Source: Micrococcales bacterium (lineage in GTDB: Bacteria > Actinomycetota > Actinomycetes > Actinomycetales > Dermatophilaceae). From it: a DNA stretch of 6,290 nucleotides. Both the position numbers and the translations under genes were made by a program. Below, one piece after another: positions 1 to 6,258 of the stretch (position 1 is its first letter; each line of letters starts with the position of its first letter). The notes under the pieces are model-generated. The model made no database searches. It was not told where the DNA came from and saw only the letters and a program-made list of their open reading frames with translations. The DNA lies in contig JAUNUZ010000065.1 in NCBI GenBank assembly GCA_030537915.1, forward strand, positions 1-6,290, in the 5' to 3' direction.

Positions 1-2399
1 ACCTGCACCGGGTGACTCGCGTACTGCCCGGCGACCCCGTTGAACGTGAAGAGCGAGGGGTCGTCGGCGAGAGCGGCGTCGACGTTCACGGGATCGGCGT
101 CTTGGCGCCCGGTGTGTTCACCGAGGTACACCTCCGACTGCACCATGAGGAACTGCCGGTCCACGGCCGGCAGGCCGTCCGGTTCGATCACCACAGCCCC
201 GTGCATGCCCGCTGCGATGTGCGCGGTCATCGGCATGCTCGAGCAGTGGTACATCCAGACACCCGCGCGTTGCGCCGTGAACCGATAGGTCAGGCTCTCG
301 CCGGGCGCGATCGTTCGCATCAGCTCATCCGGTGGCGTCACGCCCGCGTGGAAGTCGATCGAGTGGCCCATCGAACCCTTGTTCACCAGCGTGATCACGA
401 AGGTGTCACCCACTCGCCCGTGCAGGGTCGGGCCGATGGCGCCACCGTTATAGGTCCAGCGCTGCTGCCAGACACCGGGAGCGACCTCGCGACGCACCTC
501 TTGGACGGTGAAAGTGTGCCGTTGCACTCGTTCGGCACCTAGCGGCGGCAGCACCGGGTCGACGGCTCTGGCGACAACTCCCTGGGGCATGCCCGGGTGG
601 CCGGCCGCGTGCTGACCGGATGCCGCCTGCTGTCCCTGGGATCCGGTGCCGGGCTCTGTGTCCCCGGCCACCACGACGTCGAACACCATGCCCATCTGTC
701 GATGGCCGATCACCGAGCACCACCCCTGCACCGATTCCCCGACCACACCGAGATCGAGTTGGGCGCCCTGGCCCTTGTCGAGCCGGTCGATCTTCGCCGT
801 GGGGAACACCAGGTCGTGGCGATTGGTCGCGTCCGTGTTGGTCACCTCCAGCACGAGGCGATCGCCGCGCTGCACCCGCACCGAGCTGGGCGAATAGCGC
901 ATGTCCTTGGCCTGCACCGCGACGCGTACGGTCTTGCCCGTCGGCTCGACGGCGGCCTGTGTGCTCGATGCGCCTGAGCTTGAAAGGCCCGCGGCGCTGG
1001 GGTCCACGGCGATGCCCAAGGAGACGGCCAGCGCCAGCGCACAGGTGGCCCCGATGACCTGTCCCGCGGTCCAGAAGGGGGTCGGCCGGCGCCATTCGAC
1101 CGCTCGGGATCCCTCGTCGGCTCCCTCGGACAGCAGCGCCTTGCGCACCGCCACGGCCGCCTTGATCCCACGGATCATCACCACGAGGAAGGCCAGCAGC
1201 GCCAGGAGTACGACCGCTGAGGACACGACCCGGACGGCGCCGGGCACCGGCAGCAGGGCGACGAGGAGTCCCGCGTTGATCAAGACCAGGCGCGCCGCGC
1301 CCCCGCGGTTGAACCAGTCTTGAGCGGCGCGGCGCACCCTGGGGCCGCCACCGATGACGACCGGTATGAGGTAGCTGAGCGCTCCGGTCACCAACTGCAC
1401 GGCGAAACCGACCACGAGGATCGCAACGATGAACCCGTAGCCGTCCATCATGTGCGCCCAGTCGGGCGCGCGCAGCACGTGGATCGCCAGGGCGATCAGG
1501 GCGATCAGCCACCACAGCACACCCGCAGCAACCGAGGCCGGGGCGAACTCGTGCGGCAGCCGCTGGCGAAGTGGCTCGACCAGTGAGCGACCCCACCACA
1601 CCAGCGCGGCGGCCGAGACGAGCACACCTGCGGCACTCGGTATCCGCTGCCCGGCCAGGGCGCCCGCGACACCGCTGACAAGACCCGCCAATGCGATCCA
1701 ATAGCTCTGCCGCGCTAAGCGTTCCGCCTTGGGTGCCATCCGCACCGCCAGCATCGAAGGCCACAGGGTGAGCAGGGTCCCCATCACCGTCAACCCGACC
1801 CAGCCGAGCAGCATCGTCATGCTGTGCGCCACGAGCAACCGGCCGTTCGCGTCGTCGGACAACCCCTTGGCCAGCGCCGCGCCGAAGCCCGCACCGACCG
1901 GCAGACACAGCGCCGCGGTGAGGTAGTAGCGGCCGGTGACGGCGAAGCGCATCCCCAGCGAGTGTCGGATCATCGACGCCAGCGCCCAGGCGTGCCACAG
2001 CACCGTGGCGCCGACGACCGCAGCGCCGACAACGGTGACCAGCCACGTCCCGGTGAGAATGCCGGCTACCACCGTGACCACCCCGGTGTGCAGCAGAACC
2101 AGTCGACGGGTCTGCACCGTGCGCGAGTTCTGGGCGGGCGCGGCCTTGGTCAACGCCTGGGTGAAGTGCGTGCTCCACACGACGATCGAATGGGTCACCG
2201 CGCCGAGCATCACGGCATGGACCATCAGCCACTGCGACTCGGGCACGAACTGGTGAACCAGGGCGACGATCGCCGCCACGGCCAACCACACCACTGCGGG
2301 CCGGTCGCGCCATGCCCACTGGGACCGAGCACCGGCCGGAGCCCCGGGCCGCGCCGAGGACGGGGCGCCTACGCCGGGGTGCAGGGGCGGTTGCGTCAT
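1..2399 (-). CDS. nirK: Membrane-anchored copper nitrite reductase (AniA/NirK type) fused to a polytopic membrane domain and a cupredoxin; C-terminus beyond the window
   Basis: Predicted to reduce nitrite to NO on the outer face of the membrane. Translation from the ATG at 2399-2397 stays open for 799 codons to the left edge, so the C-terminus is missing. Residues 1-33 are a Pro/Ala-rich cytoplasmic leader. About 12-13 hydrophobic segments cover roughly 34-466 and carry conserved-looking histidines (H61, H70, H78, H192). A cupredoxin domain follows (about 489-578) with type 1 copper ligands H528, C561, H566 and M571. A Gly/Gln/His-rich linker (579-607) leads to the first NirK domain (about 612-745): H679, D682 and H684 in HSIDFH, then H718-C719, H727 and M732. 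These spacings match Neisseria AniA, including its short Cys-to-His loop. D682 corresponds to the catalytic Asp; H684 and H718 to type 2 copper ligands. The remaining type 2 His and the catalytic His belong to domain 2 and lie off the window, so activity is not proven. The start overlaps the upstream stop (ATGA). The alternative is a non-reductase multicopper oxidase relative. Confidence 0.87.
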   Translation of the reverse strand, partial: MTQPPLHPGVGAPSSARPGAPAGARSQWAWRDRPAVVWLAVAAIVALVHQFVPESQWLMVHAVMLGAVTHSIVVWSTHFTQALTKAAPAQNSRTVQTRRLVLLHTGVVTVVAGILTGTWLVTVVGAAVVGATVLWHAWALASMIRHSLGMRFAVTGRYYLTAALCLPVGAGFGAALAKGLSDDANGRLLVAHSMTMLLGWVGLTVMGTLLTLWPSMLAVRMAPKAERLARQSYWIALAGLVSGVAGALAGQRIPSAAGVLVSAAALVWWGRSLVEPLRQRLPHEFAPASVAAGVLWWLIALIALAIHVLRAPDWAHMMDGYGFIVAILVVGFAVQLVTGALSYLIPVVIGGGPRVRRAAQDWFNRGGAARLVLINAGLLVALLPVPGAVRVVSSAVVLLALLAFLVVMIRGIKAAVAVRKALLSEGADEGSRAVEWRRPTPFWTAGQVIGATCALALAVSLGIAVDPSAAGLSSSGASSTQAAVEPTGKTVRVAVQAKDMRYSPSSVRVQRGDRLVLEVTNTDATNRHDLVFPTAKIDRLDKGQGAQLDLGVVGESVQGWCSVIGHRQMGMVFDVVVAGDTEPGTGSQGQQAASGQHAAGHPGMPQGVVARAVDPVLPPLGAERVQRHTFTVQEVRREVAPGVWQQRWTYNGGAIGPTLHGRVGDTFVITLVNKGSMGHSIDFHAGVTPPDELMRTIAPGESLTYRFTAQRAGVWMYHCSSMPMTAHIAAGMHGAVVIEPDGLPAVDRQFLMVQSEVYLGEHTGRQDADPVNVDAALADDPSLFTFNGVAGQYASHPVQ

Positions 2400-3604
2400 C
2401 GGGAGGCTCCCTTGCGGCGGTCGGGTCGGGTCGGCGCGGCGGCCTGCGGGTGATGGGTTCCAGCACTATTGCTCGAGGCAGGGCTGCGCCACCGGCCGGC
2501 GGGACGGGTCGAAGAGGGGCGCAGCAGCGTTGCAGCCGCCATGGTCAGCGGGACGAGCAGGAGTGCGACTACCGTGGCCATGGCACCGCCCGCCCACAGC
2601 TCAGCACGCCGTGCCAGCACGCCGAGGCCGAGCCGCCACACCAAGGCAAGGTGCAGCAGCACGAGGGGGCCGTACAGCCACCGCCGGTAGGGCAGCGGTC
2701 GACGCAGCAGCGCTGGCAGGATGATCGGTCCGTGCGCTAGCACCATCGACATGGCGAAGCCCAGGAAGACCGCGTGGACGACGAGGTCGTACGCGCCGGT
2801 GCCAGGCGATGGCCGCCCGACGGCAACCCAGGCCGCGCCGGCGAGCAGCAGCCAGGCGTATCCGAGCAGCATCCCGACCGCACTGAATCTCGGCAGCCCG
2901 GTGGCGCGCACCGTGCGTAGGGCCACGTCGTGGGCCAGGAGCCAGGCCGTGCCCACGACCAGCACGATCCCGAACACGCGGCCGGCAACCGCGGGGGCCA
3001 CGACGACCGCCGCCGCACTCGCCATGAGCGCGACCACGAACGCCGCCACCGTACGGCCCGCACCGGGCGGGAGGACGATGCGCGCCAGTTCCACCCGCTC
3101 CGCCGCGATCGTCGCCACCACGAAAGTCACCAGCAGTCCGAGGACGTCGGCGGTGGCGAGCCGGAAGGACACCAGGACCGCGCAGAGAGCGCACACGGCG
3201 CCCACCAACTGCACGAGCACCGTCACGTCGCGGTTTCGCCGCCACAGCACGACGTAGACGGCCACAAGAGCGACGCACCCGTCGAGCAACAGAATCCGAC
3301 CCACACTGACAAGGCTCGAGACGGCCATCGCGATCCCCCCCAGACCCAAGAGCGCCGGCGCGAGATAGGCCCACGGCCGGTCGAGTGCCACGCTGCGTTC
3401 CAAGGCGATGACCGTGCCGAGGAAGCCCAGCACCATGACCAGGCCGTGGGCATCCTCGACGGTGGCCGAGGAGACAGGCGCCCAGAACCCGGCATTCAGC
3501 AAGGCGCCGTCGAGTCCGGCAAGTAGACACGCGCCACCGAGGGCCAGCAGGGCGACCCGATGCCAGGTGCGGGTCAGGCCTTCTTGGCGAACGTGAGCTT
3601 CCAT
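2396..3604 (-). CDS. NnrS-like polytopic membrane protein
   Basis: A 402-residue, almost entirely hydrophobic protein with about 11-12 predicted membrane helices and a Pro/Arg/Ser-rich cytoplasmic-type tail from about residue 355. Histidines sit within or next to helices: H53 (DAHGLVMVLGFLG), H277 and H291 (VHAVFLGF...AHGPIILPAL) and H318. The HxxxLG helix pattern and the layout resemble NnrS, a haem- and copper-containing membrane family linked to NO stress and denitrification. Family assignment is by pattern only; a general haem-copper-like membrane protein is the alternative. The ATG at 3604 lies inside the end of the DUF2249 gene (31-base overlap). A GAGGG at 3614-3618 is 9 bases upstream, and no better ATG or GTG occurs in the first helix. 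Its stop TGA (2398-2396) overlaps the start of the nirK-like gene by four bases. Position between a DUF2249 gene and a nitrite reductase supports a role in nitrite or NO handling, or in supplying electrons or copper to the reductase (inference). Confidence 0.78.
   Translation of the reverse strand: MEAHVRQEGLTRTWHRVALLALGGACLLAGLDGALLNAGFWAPVSSATVEDAHGLVMVLGFLGTVIALERSVALDRPWAYLAPALLGLGGIAMAVSSLVSVGRILLLDGCVALVAVYVVLWRRNRDVTVLVQLVGAVCALCAVLVSFRLATADVLGLLVTFVVATIAAERVELARIVLPPGAGRTVAAFVVALMASAAAVVVAPAVAGRVFGIVLVVGTAWLLAHDVALRTVRATGLPRFSAVGMLLGYAWLLLAGAAWVAVGRPSPGTGAYDLVVHAVFLGFAMSMVLAHGPIILPALLRRPLPYRRWLYGPLVLLHLALVWRLGLGVLARRAELWAGGAMATVVALLLVPLTMAAATLLRPSSTRPAGRWRSPASSNSAGTHHPQAAAPTRPDRRKGASR
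2407..2413 (-). promoter_or_regulatory. Ribosome binding site of the nirK-like gene, inside a small inverted repeat
   Basis: On the minus strand AAGGGAG lies 7 bases before the ATG at 2399, which supports that start. The site is part of GGGAG-C-CTCCC (2401-2411), which could fold into a tiny hairpin hiding the site. It lies inside the 3' end of the preceding gene, so ribosomes translating that gene would open it. This fits translational coupling, but it is inferred from sequence only. Confidence 0.6.
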
Positions 3605-3882
3605 GCCTCCGGGCCCTCGAGCAGATAGCTGATCTCGATCTGCTCGCCGAACAGATTGCGCATCTGATTCAGCAGCGGGAGCGGGTTGTGCGGCGCGACC
3701 AGCACCATCGCGGCACCGGGGGTCAGCTGCCCGAAGGCGCCGATGATCGCGCCGTGGCGAATGGCGTGCGGGATGAGGCGGGCGTCGAGTTCGGGCAAGG
3801 CCTCATCGTGTCCGCCACAGCCACAGCCACCGGCGTGTCCAGGTGCTGTCTGGGTGAGGGGAAGGTTGGGGTGCACGGTCAC
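3574..3882 (-). CDS. DUF2249 domain protein with N-terminal CGCGGH motif
   Basis: A soluble 102-residue protein and first gene of the minus-strand operon. Residues 30-100 fit DUF2249: the opening ELDAR (31-35), a His pair in the first helix (H39, H43), the TPG turn (54-56), the strand plus HNPLPLL loop (59-71) and the closing GPEAW (90-94). DUF2249 has a small TusA/SirA-like fold of unknown biochemical role, and members often sit beside nitrite/NO genes or hemerythrin-like proteins (family knowledge). The N-terminal 28 residues are flexible and contain H16, C20, C22 and H25, a possible metal-binding cluster. The start is GTG at 3882-3880, chosen because AGGAG lies 7 bases upstream; a second GTG two codons later is worse placed. 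The gene end overlaps the next gene by 31 bases. A possible role is maturation, metal delivery or NO-related redox chemistry for the reductase; this is inference. Confidence 0.85.
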   Translation of the reverse strand: MTVHPNLPLTQTAPGHAGGCGCGGHDEALPELDARLIPHAIRHGAIIGAFGQLTPGAAMVLVAPHNPLPLLNQMRNLFGEQIEISYLLEGPEAWKLTFAKKA

Positions 3883-3921
3883 GGCTCGTCTCCTGAATCG
3901 CTACTTATTACAATCACTGAT
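3883..3921. promoter_or_regulatory. Divergent promoter region between the operon and the regulator
   Basis: Only 39 bases separate the two divergent genes, and the core (3901-3930) is strikingly AT-rich against GC-rich surroundings. On the plus strand TACAAT (3909-3914) is a good -10 match and would place transcription start at about 3921-3922, at the GTG codon itself, suggesting a leaderless regulator mRNA. On the minus strand TAATAA (3910-3905) is a -10 candidate giving a leader of about 16 bases that includes the AGGAG site. The two -10 elements overlap, so both promoters would compete. No convincing -35 box is visible for either. A short inverted repeat, TCAC-TGAT-GTGA (3914-3925), straddles the start and could be part of an operator, but with 4-base arms it may be chance. 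Confidence 0.5.
3890..3894 (-). promoter_or_regulatory. Ribosome binding site deciding the GTG start of the DUF2249 gene
   Basis: AGGAG on the minus strand lies 7 bases upstream of the GTG at 3882. It is the strongest Shine-Dalgarno match in the operon and decides between two nearby GTG codons. Confidence 0.7.
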
Positions 3922-4653
3922 GTGAAAAGTATGCACCCAGCCGGAGAACGACCCGCCGCCGCCCCCGCGCCCGGTCCGCGACACGCGCCCGACCCGCAGG
4001 TGTGGTCCGATCCCACCCGACGGCGGGTCCTGCTCGCCCTGGCCGAACAGGCTGCTCCGGTCACGGTCACCGAACTGGCCCGGGTCGTCGGCGGGCACGT
4101 CAACACGACTCGCGTGCACCTCGAGGCGCTGCGCGAGGTCGGTCTCGCGCAGCGCGCAGCGTCGTCCGGACTTGGGCTCGGTCGGCCCGCCTGGCTGCAC
4201 TGCCCGACCGACATCGGGCGTTCGGCCGCGCTGCGGGCCCGCTCCGGGGCGCAATCGGGGGAGTACACCCAGCTCGCCGTCGCCTTCGTCGGGCAGCTCG
4301 CGGGCCGACCCGATCCGCGCCCGACGGCGCACGCCGTGGGCGAGCAGTGGGGTGCATCGCTGGCCGGGACGCGACGACCTCGAACCAACGCCGGCCGTCG
4401 GCGGCTCGTGCGCGACGCACTGGACCGCACGGGCTTCACACCGGTGCCCGAGCAGGGCGAATTCGTGCTGCGAACCTGCCCCCTGCTCGAGGCGGCGCGC
4501 CGTCACCCAGACGTCGTCTGCGAGGTGCACCGCGGCCTGATCGCCGGGCTGCTGAGTGCGACGGGCCTGCAGACGAGTGCTGCCGACGTCGAGCTGCGGC
4601 CGTGGGGCGACCCCACCGGGTGTCCACTCGCCCTGCCGGACGGCCCGACGTAG
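3922..4653 (+). CDS. Winged-helix transcriptional regulator with a C-terminal cysteine cluster (SufR/ArsR-like)
   Basis: A 243-residue predicted DNA-binding regulator. Residues 27-92 form a winged helix: WSDPTRRRVLLALAE opens it, VTVTELARVV (47-56) plus NTTRVHLEALREVGL (61-75) form the helix-turn-helix, and GLGRPAWLHC is the wing. The C-terminal half carries C186, C200 and C234 (C-x13-C-x33-C) in the context TCPLLEAARRHPDVVCEVH and PTGCPL. This arrangement is like SufR and related COG2345 regulators, where three cysteines bind a [4Fe-4S] cluster that responds to redox state or NO (family knowledge); cluster binding here is inferred. H203 or another residue could be a fourth ligand. The start is uncertain: GTG at 3922 has no ribosome site but fits a leaderless transcript, while ATG at 3931 (240 residues) has only a poor GAAAAG. 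It lies divergent to the nitrite-reductase operon, its probable target, and likely also controls itself. Confidence 0.82.
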   Translation: MKSMHPAGERPAAAPAPGPRHAPDPQVWSDPTRRRVLLALAEQAAPVTVTELARVVGGHVNTTRVHLEALREVGLAQRAASSGLGLGRPAWLHCPTDIGRSAALRARSGAQSGEYTQLAVAFVGQLAGRPDPRPTAHAVGEQWGASLAGTRRPRTNAGRRRLVRDALDRTGFTPVPEQGEFVLRTCPLLEAARRHPDVVCEVHRGLIAGLLSATGLQTSAADVELRPWGDPTGCPLALPDGPT

Positions 4654-4690
4654 GACCCGGGCACCTTTGCATGTTCGCGGCGGCGCTCTC

Positions 4691-4710
4691 GGGCCGTGGC
4701 CACGGGGCCC
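4691..4710. terminator. GC-rich hairpin, weak terminator candidate after the regulator
   Basis: GGGCC (4691-4695) can pair with GGCCC (4706-4710) around a 10-base loop. The interior holds a perfect 12-base palindrome, CCGTGGCCACGG (4694-4705). The position, about 40 bases after the regulator stop, suits a terminator, but there is no T-tract. It could instead be a protein-binding site for permease control, or chance in GC-rich DNA. Confidence 0.25.
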
Positions 4711-4779
4711 GGGCGGACGCCGGGTTCAGAATTCGATGAAATAGACGCGCGATTCGCACCGAATGCGCGTGGGCGCCGC

Positions 4780-4785
4780 TACGGT
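4780..4785 (+). promoter_or_regulatory. Possible -10 element for the permease
   Basis: TACGGT fits the loose actinobacterial TANNNT pattern and would start transcription near 4792, giving a leader of about 28 bases before the ATG at 4820. No clear -35 is seen, so this is only a candidate. Confidence 0.25.
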
Positions 4786-4819
4786 CATGCTCACCGCGAA
4801 CGAAAGAGCAGGTGCGTGC

Positions 4820-6250
4820 ATGGCCCTCAGACCGGATCAACGACAATCACTAGGCGTGCGCATGATGCGCCGCAAACCGCTCGTCCCCGGGGGCCGCGAC
4901 ACGGGGCTGAGCCGGTCCATCGGCCTCCTCCAGCTGACGATGTTCGGGGTCGGTGCGACGGTCGGCACCGGCATCTTCTTCGTACTGACGACGCAGGTCC
5001 CGAACGCGGGGCCCGCGATCATCTTCTCGTTCATCCTCGCCGCGATCGTCGCGGGGCTGACCGCACTGTGCTACGCGGAGCTCGCGAGCGCCGTCCCGGT
5101 GTCGGGATCGTCCTACTCCTACGCCTACGCCACCCTCGGCGAGGTCGTCGCCATGGGCATCGCCGCGTGTCTACTCCTGGAGTACGGCGTCTCGACAGCG
5201 GCCGTCTCTGTCGGATGGTCGCAGTACCTCAACGAACTGCTCGGAAACCTCTTCGGGTGGCAGATCCCGCACGCTCTGTCCGTGGCACCCAGTGAGGGCG
5301 GGATCGTCAACCTGCCCGCGATGGTGCTCGTCGCCCTGTGCATGCTGCTGCTCATCCGGGGCACCAGCGAATCGGCGACTGCCAACGTCGTCATGGTCGC
5401 CATCAAGCTCGGCGTGCTACTCATGTTCGTCGTCATCGCGGCGACGGGCTGGAACAGCAATAACCTCGCCGACTTCGCGCCGCTGGGCGCCAAGGGCGTC
5501 TGGGCCGCGACCGGTGGCATCTTCTTCTCCTTCATCGGGCTCGACGCGGTCTCGACCGCCGGCGAAGAGGTCAAGGACCCGACCCGGACGATGCCGCGCG
5601 CGATCGTCCTCGCGCTCATCATCGTCACGACGATCTATGTTCTCGTCGCGCTCGCCGCCGTCGGCGCCCAGCCCTGGGAGAAGTTCCAGGGTCAAGAGGC
5701 GGGGCTCGCCCAGATCCTCGAGGACGTCACCGGTTCGAGCCTGCCGGCGACGATCCTGGCGGCCGGAGCGGTCATCTCGATCTTCTCCGTCACCCTCGTC
5801 ACGATGTACGGCCAGACCCGCATCCTCTTCACGATGAGCACCGACGGCGTCATCCCCCCGGTCTTCCACAAGATCAACCCGCGCACCGTGACCCCCGTCG
5901 TCAACACGATCATCGTCGCCGTCGTGGTCGCGCTGCTCGCCGGCTTCGTGCCGCTCGAGGGGCTCGCCGACCTCACGAGCATCGGCACGCTGGCCGCGTT
6001 CTCGGTCGTATCGGCTTCGGTCATCATCCTGCGCCGCCGCGAGCCCGACCTGCATCGCAACTTCCGCGTGCCGGGCTATCCGGTGACCCCGATCCTGTCG
6101 ATCGCGTTCTGCCTCTTCGTCATCTCCGGTCTGCAGCTGATCACCTTCGCCCTCTTCGCGGCTTGGGTCGGCGCGGTCCTGGTCTTCTACCTCGTCTACG
6201 GCATCAAGCACTCCAACCTCGAGCCCTACCCGCGAAGCGACGAGGAGTGA
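4820..6250 (+). CDS. APC-superfamily amino acid permease (cationic amino acid transporter-like)
   Basis: A 476-residue inner-membrane secondary transporter with about 12 predicted helices, the normal size for this family. The first helix carries GVGATVGTGIF (43-53), the unwound substrate-binding motif of APC transporters. The sixth has FFSFIGLDAVST (235-246), followed by the loop AGEEVKDPTRTMPRAI (247-262) diagnostic of the CAT/YhdG-type branch. GSSYSYAYATLGE lies in the third-helix region. Late motifs include YGQTRILFTMSTDG and a FRVPGYPVTPI segment before the last helices. It probably imports amino acids with protons; the substrate (cationic or other) cannot be read from sequence. ATG at 4820 is chosen because AGCAGGT (4808-4813 core) precedes it by about 7 bases. 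ATG 4763 adds 19 unlikely residues, and ATG 4862 would trim the basic leader. No functional link to the nitrite genes is visible; it shares strand with the regulator but sits 166 bases away. Confidence 0.9.
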   Translation: MALRPDQRQSLGVRMMRRKPLVPGGRDTGLSRSIGLLQLTMFGVGATVGTGIFFVLTTQVPNAGPAIIFSFILAAIVAGLTALCYAELASAVPVSGSSYSYAYATLGEVVAMGIAACLLLEYGVSTAAVSVGWSQYLNELLGNLFGWQIPHALSVAPSEGGIVNLPAMVLVALCMLLLIRGTSESATANVVMVAIKLGVLLMFVVIAATGWNSNNLADFAPLGAKGVWAATGGIFFSFIGLDAVSTAGEEVKDPTRTMPRAIVLALIIVTTIYVLVALAAVGAQPWEKFQGQEAGLAQILEDVTGSSLPATILAAGAVISIFSVTLVTMYGQTRILFTMSTDGVIPPVFHKINPRTVTPVVNTIIVAVVVALLAGFVPLEGLADLTSIGTLAAFSVVSASVIILRRREPDLHRNFRVPGYPVTPILSIAFCLFVISGLQLITFALFAAWVGAVLVFYLVYGIKHSNLEPYPRSDEE

Positions 6251-6258
6251 GCGATCCC

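Larger units (their letters stand above)
4654..4819. other. Intergenic region between regulator and permease
   Basis: This 166-base gap contains no supported gene. It holds a GC-rich palindromic stretch (4691-4710), a short AT-rich patch around 4728-4743, and a possible -10 element near 4780. The only in-frame upstream ATGs for the permease (4763, 4787) lack ribosome binding sites, so they are treated as non-coding here. Confidence 0.5.

Noticed and set aside
12..542. Plus-strand open frame opposite the NirK domain
   Set aside because: Its product is His/Arg/Val-rich and low in complexity, with no motif; it is antisense to clearly coding DNA.
448..2466. Long minus-strand open frame of 672 codons in a different frame from the reductase
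   Set aside because: It is Arg/Gly-rich with no recognisable domain. The frame starting at 2399 shows copper motifs and membrane helices, so this is a GC-rich shadow.
2601..3530. Second long minus-strand frame inside the NnrS-like gene
   Set aside because: Arg/Gly-rich shadow without hydrophobic helices; the overlapping frame has clear membrane segments.
3688..3921. N-terminal extension of the regulator to an ATG at 3688
   Set aside because: It would run antisense through the DUF2249 gene, has no domain content, and crosses the AT-rich divergent promoter.
4002..4739. Plus-strand frame overlapping the regulator
   Set aside because: Arg/Ala/Gly-rich shadow; the winged-helix frame is clearly the coding one.
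4763..4819. Longer permease start at ATG 4763
   Set aside because: No ribosome site precedes it and the added residues do not look like the family N-terminus; ATG 4820 has an AGG 7 bases upstream.
5417..6211. Minus-strand 264-codon frame opposite the permease
   Set aside because: Asp/Glu/Arg-rich low-complexity product, typical of the antisense of a GC-rich membrane protein gene.
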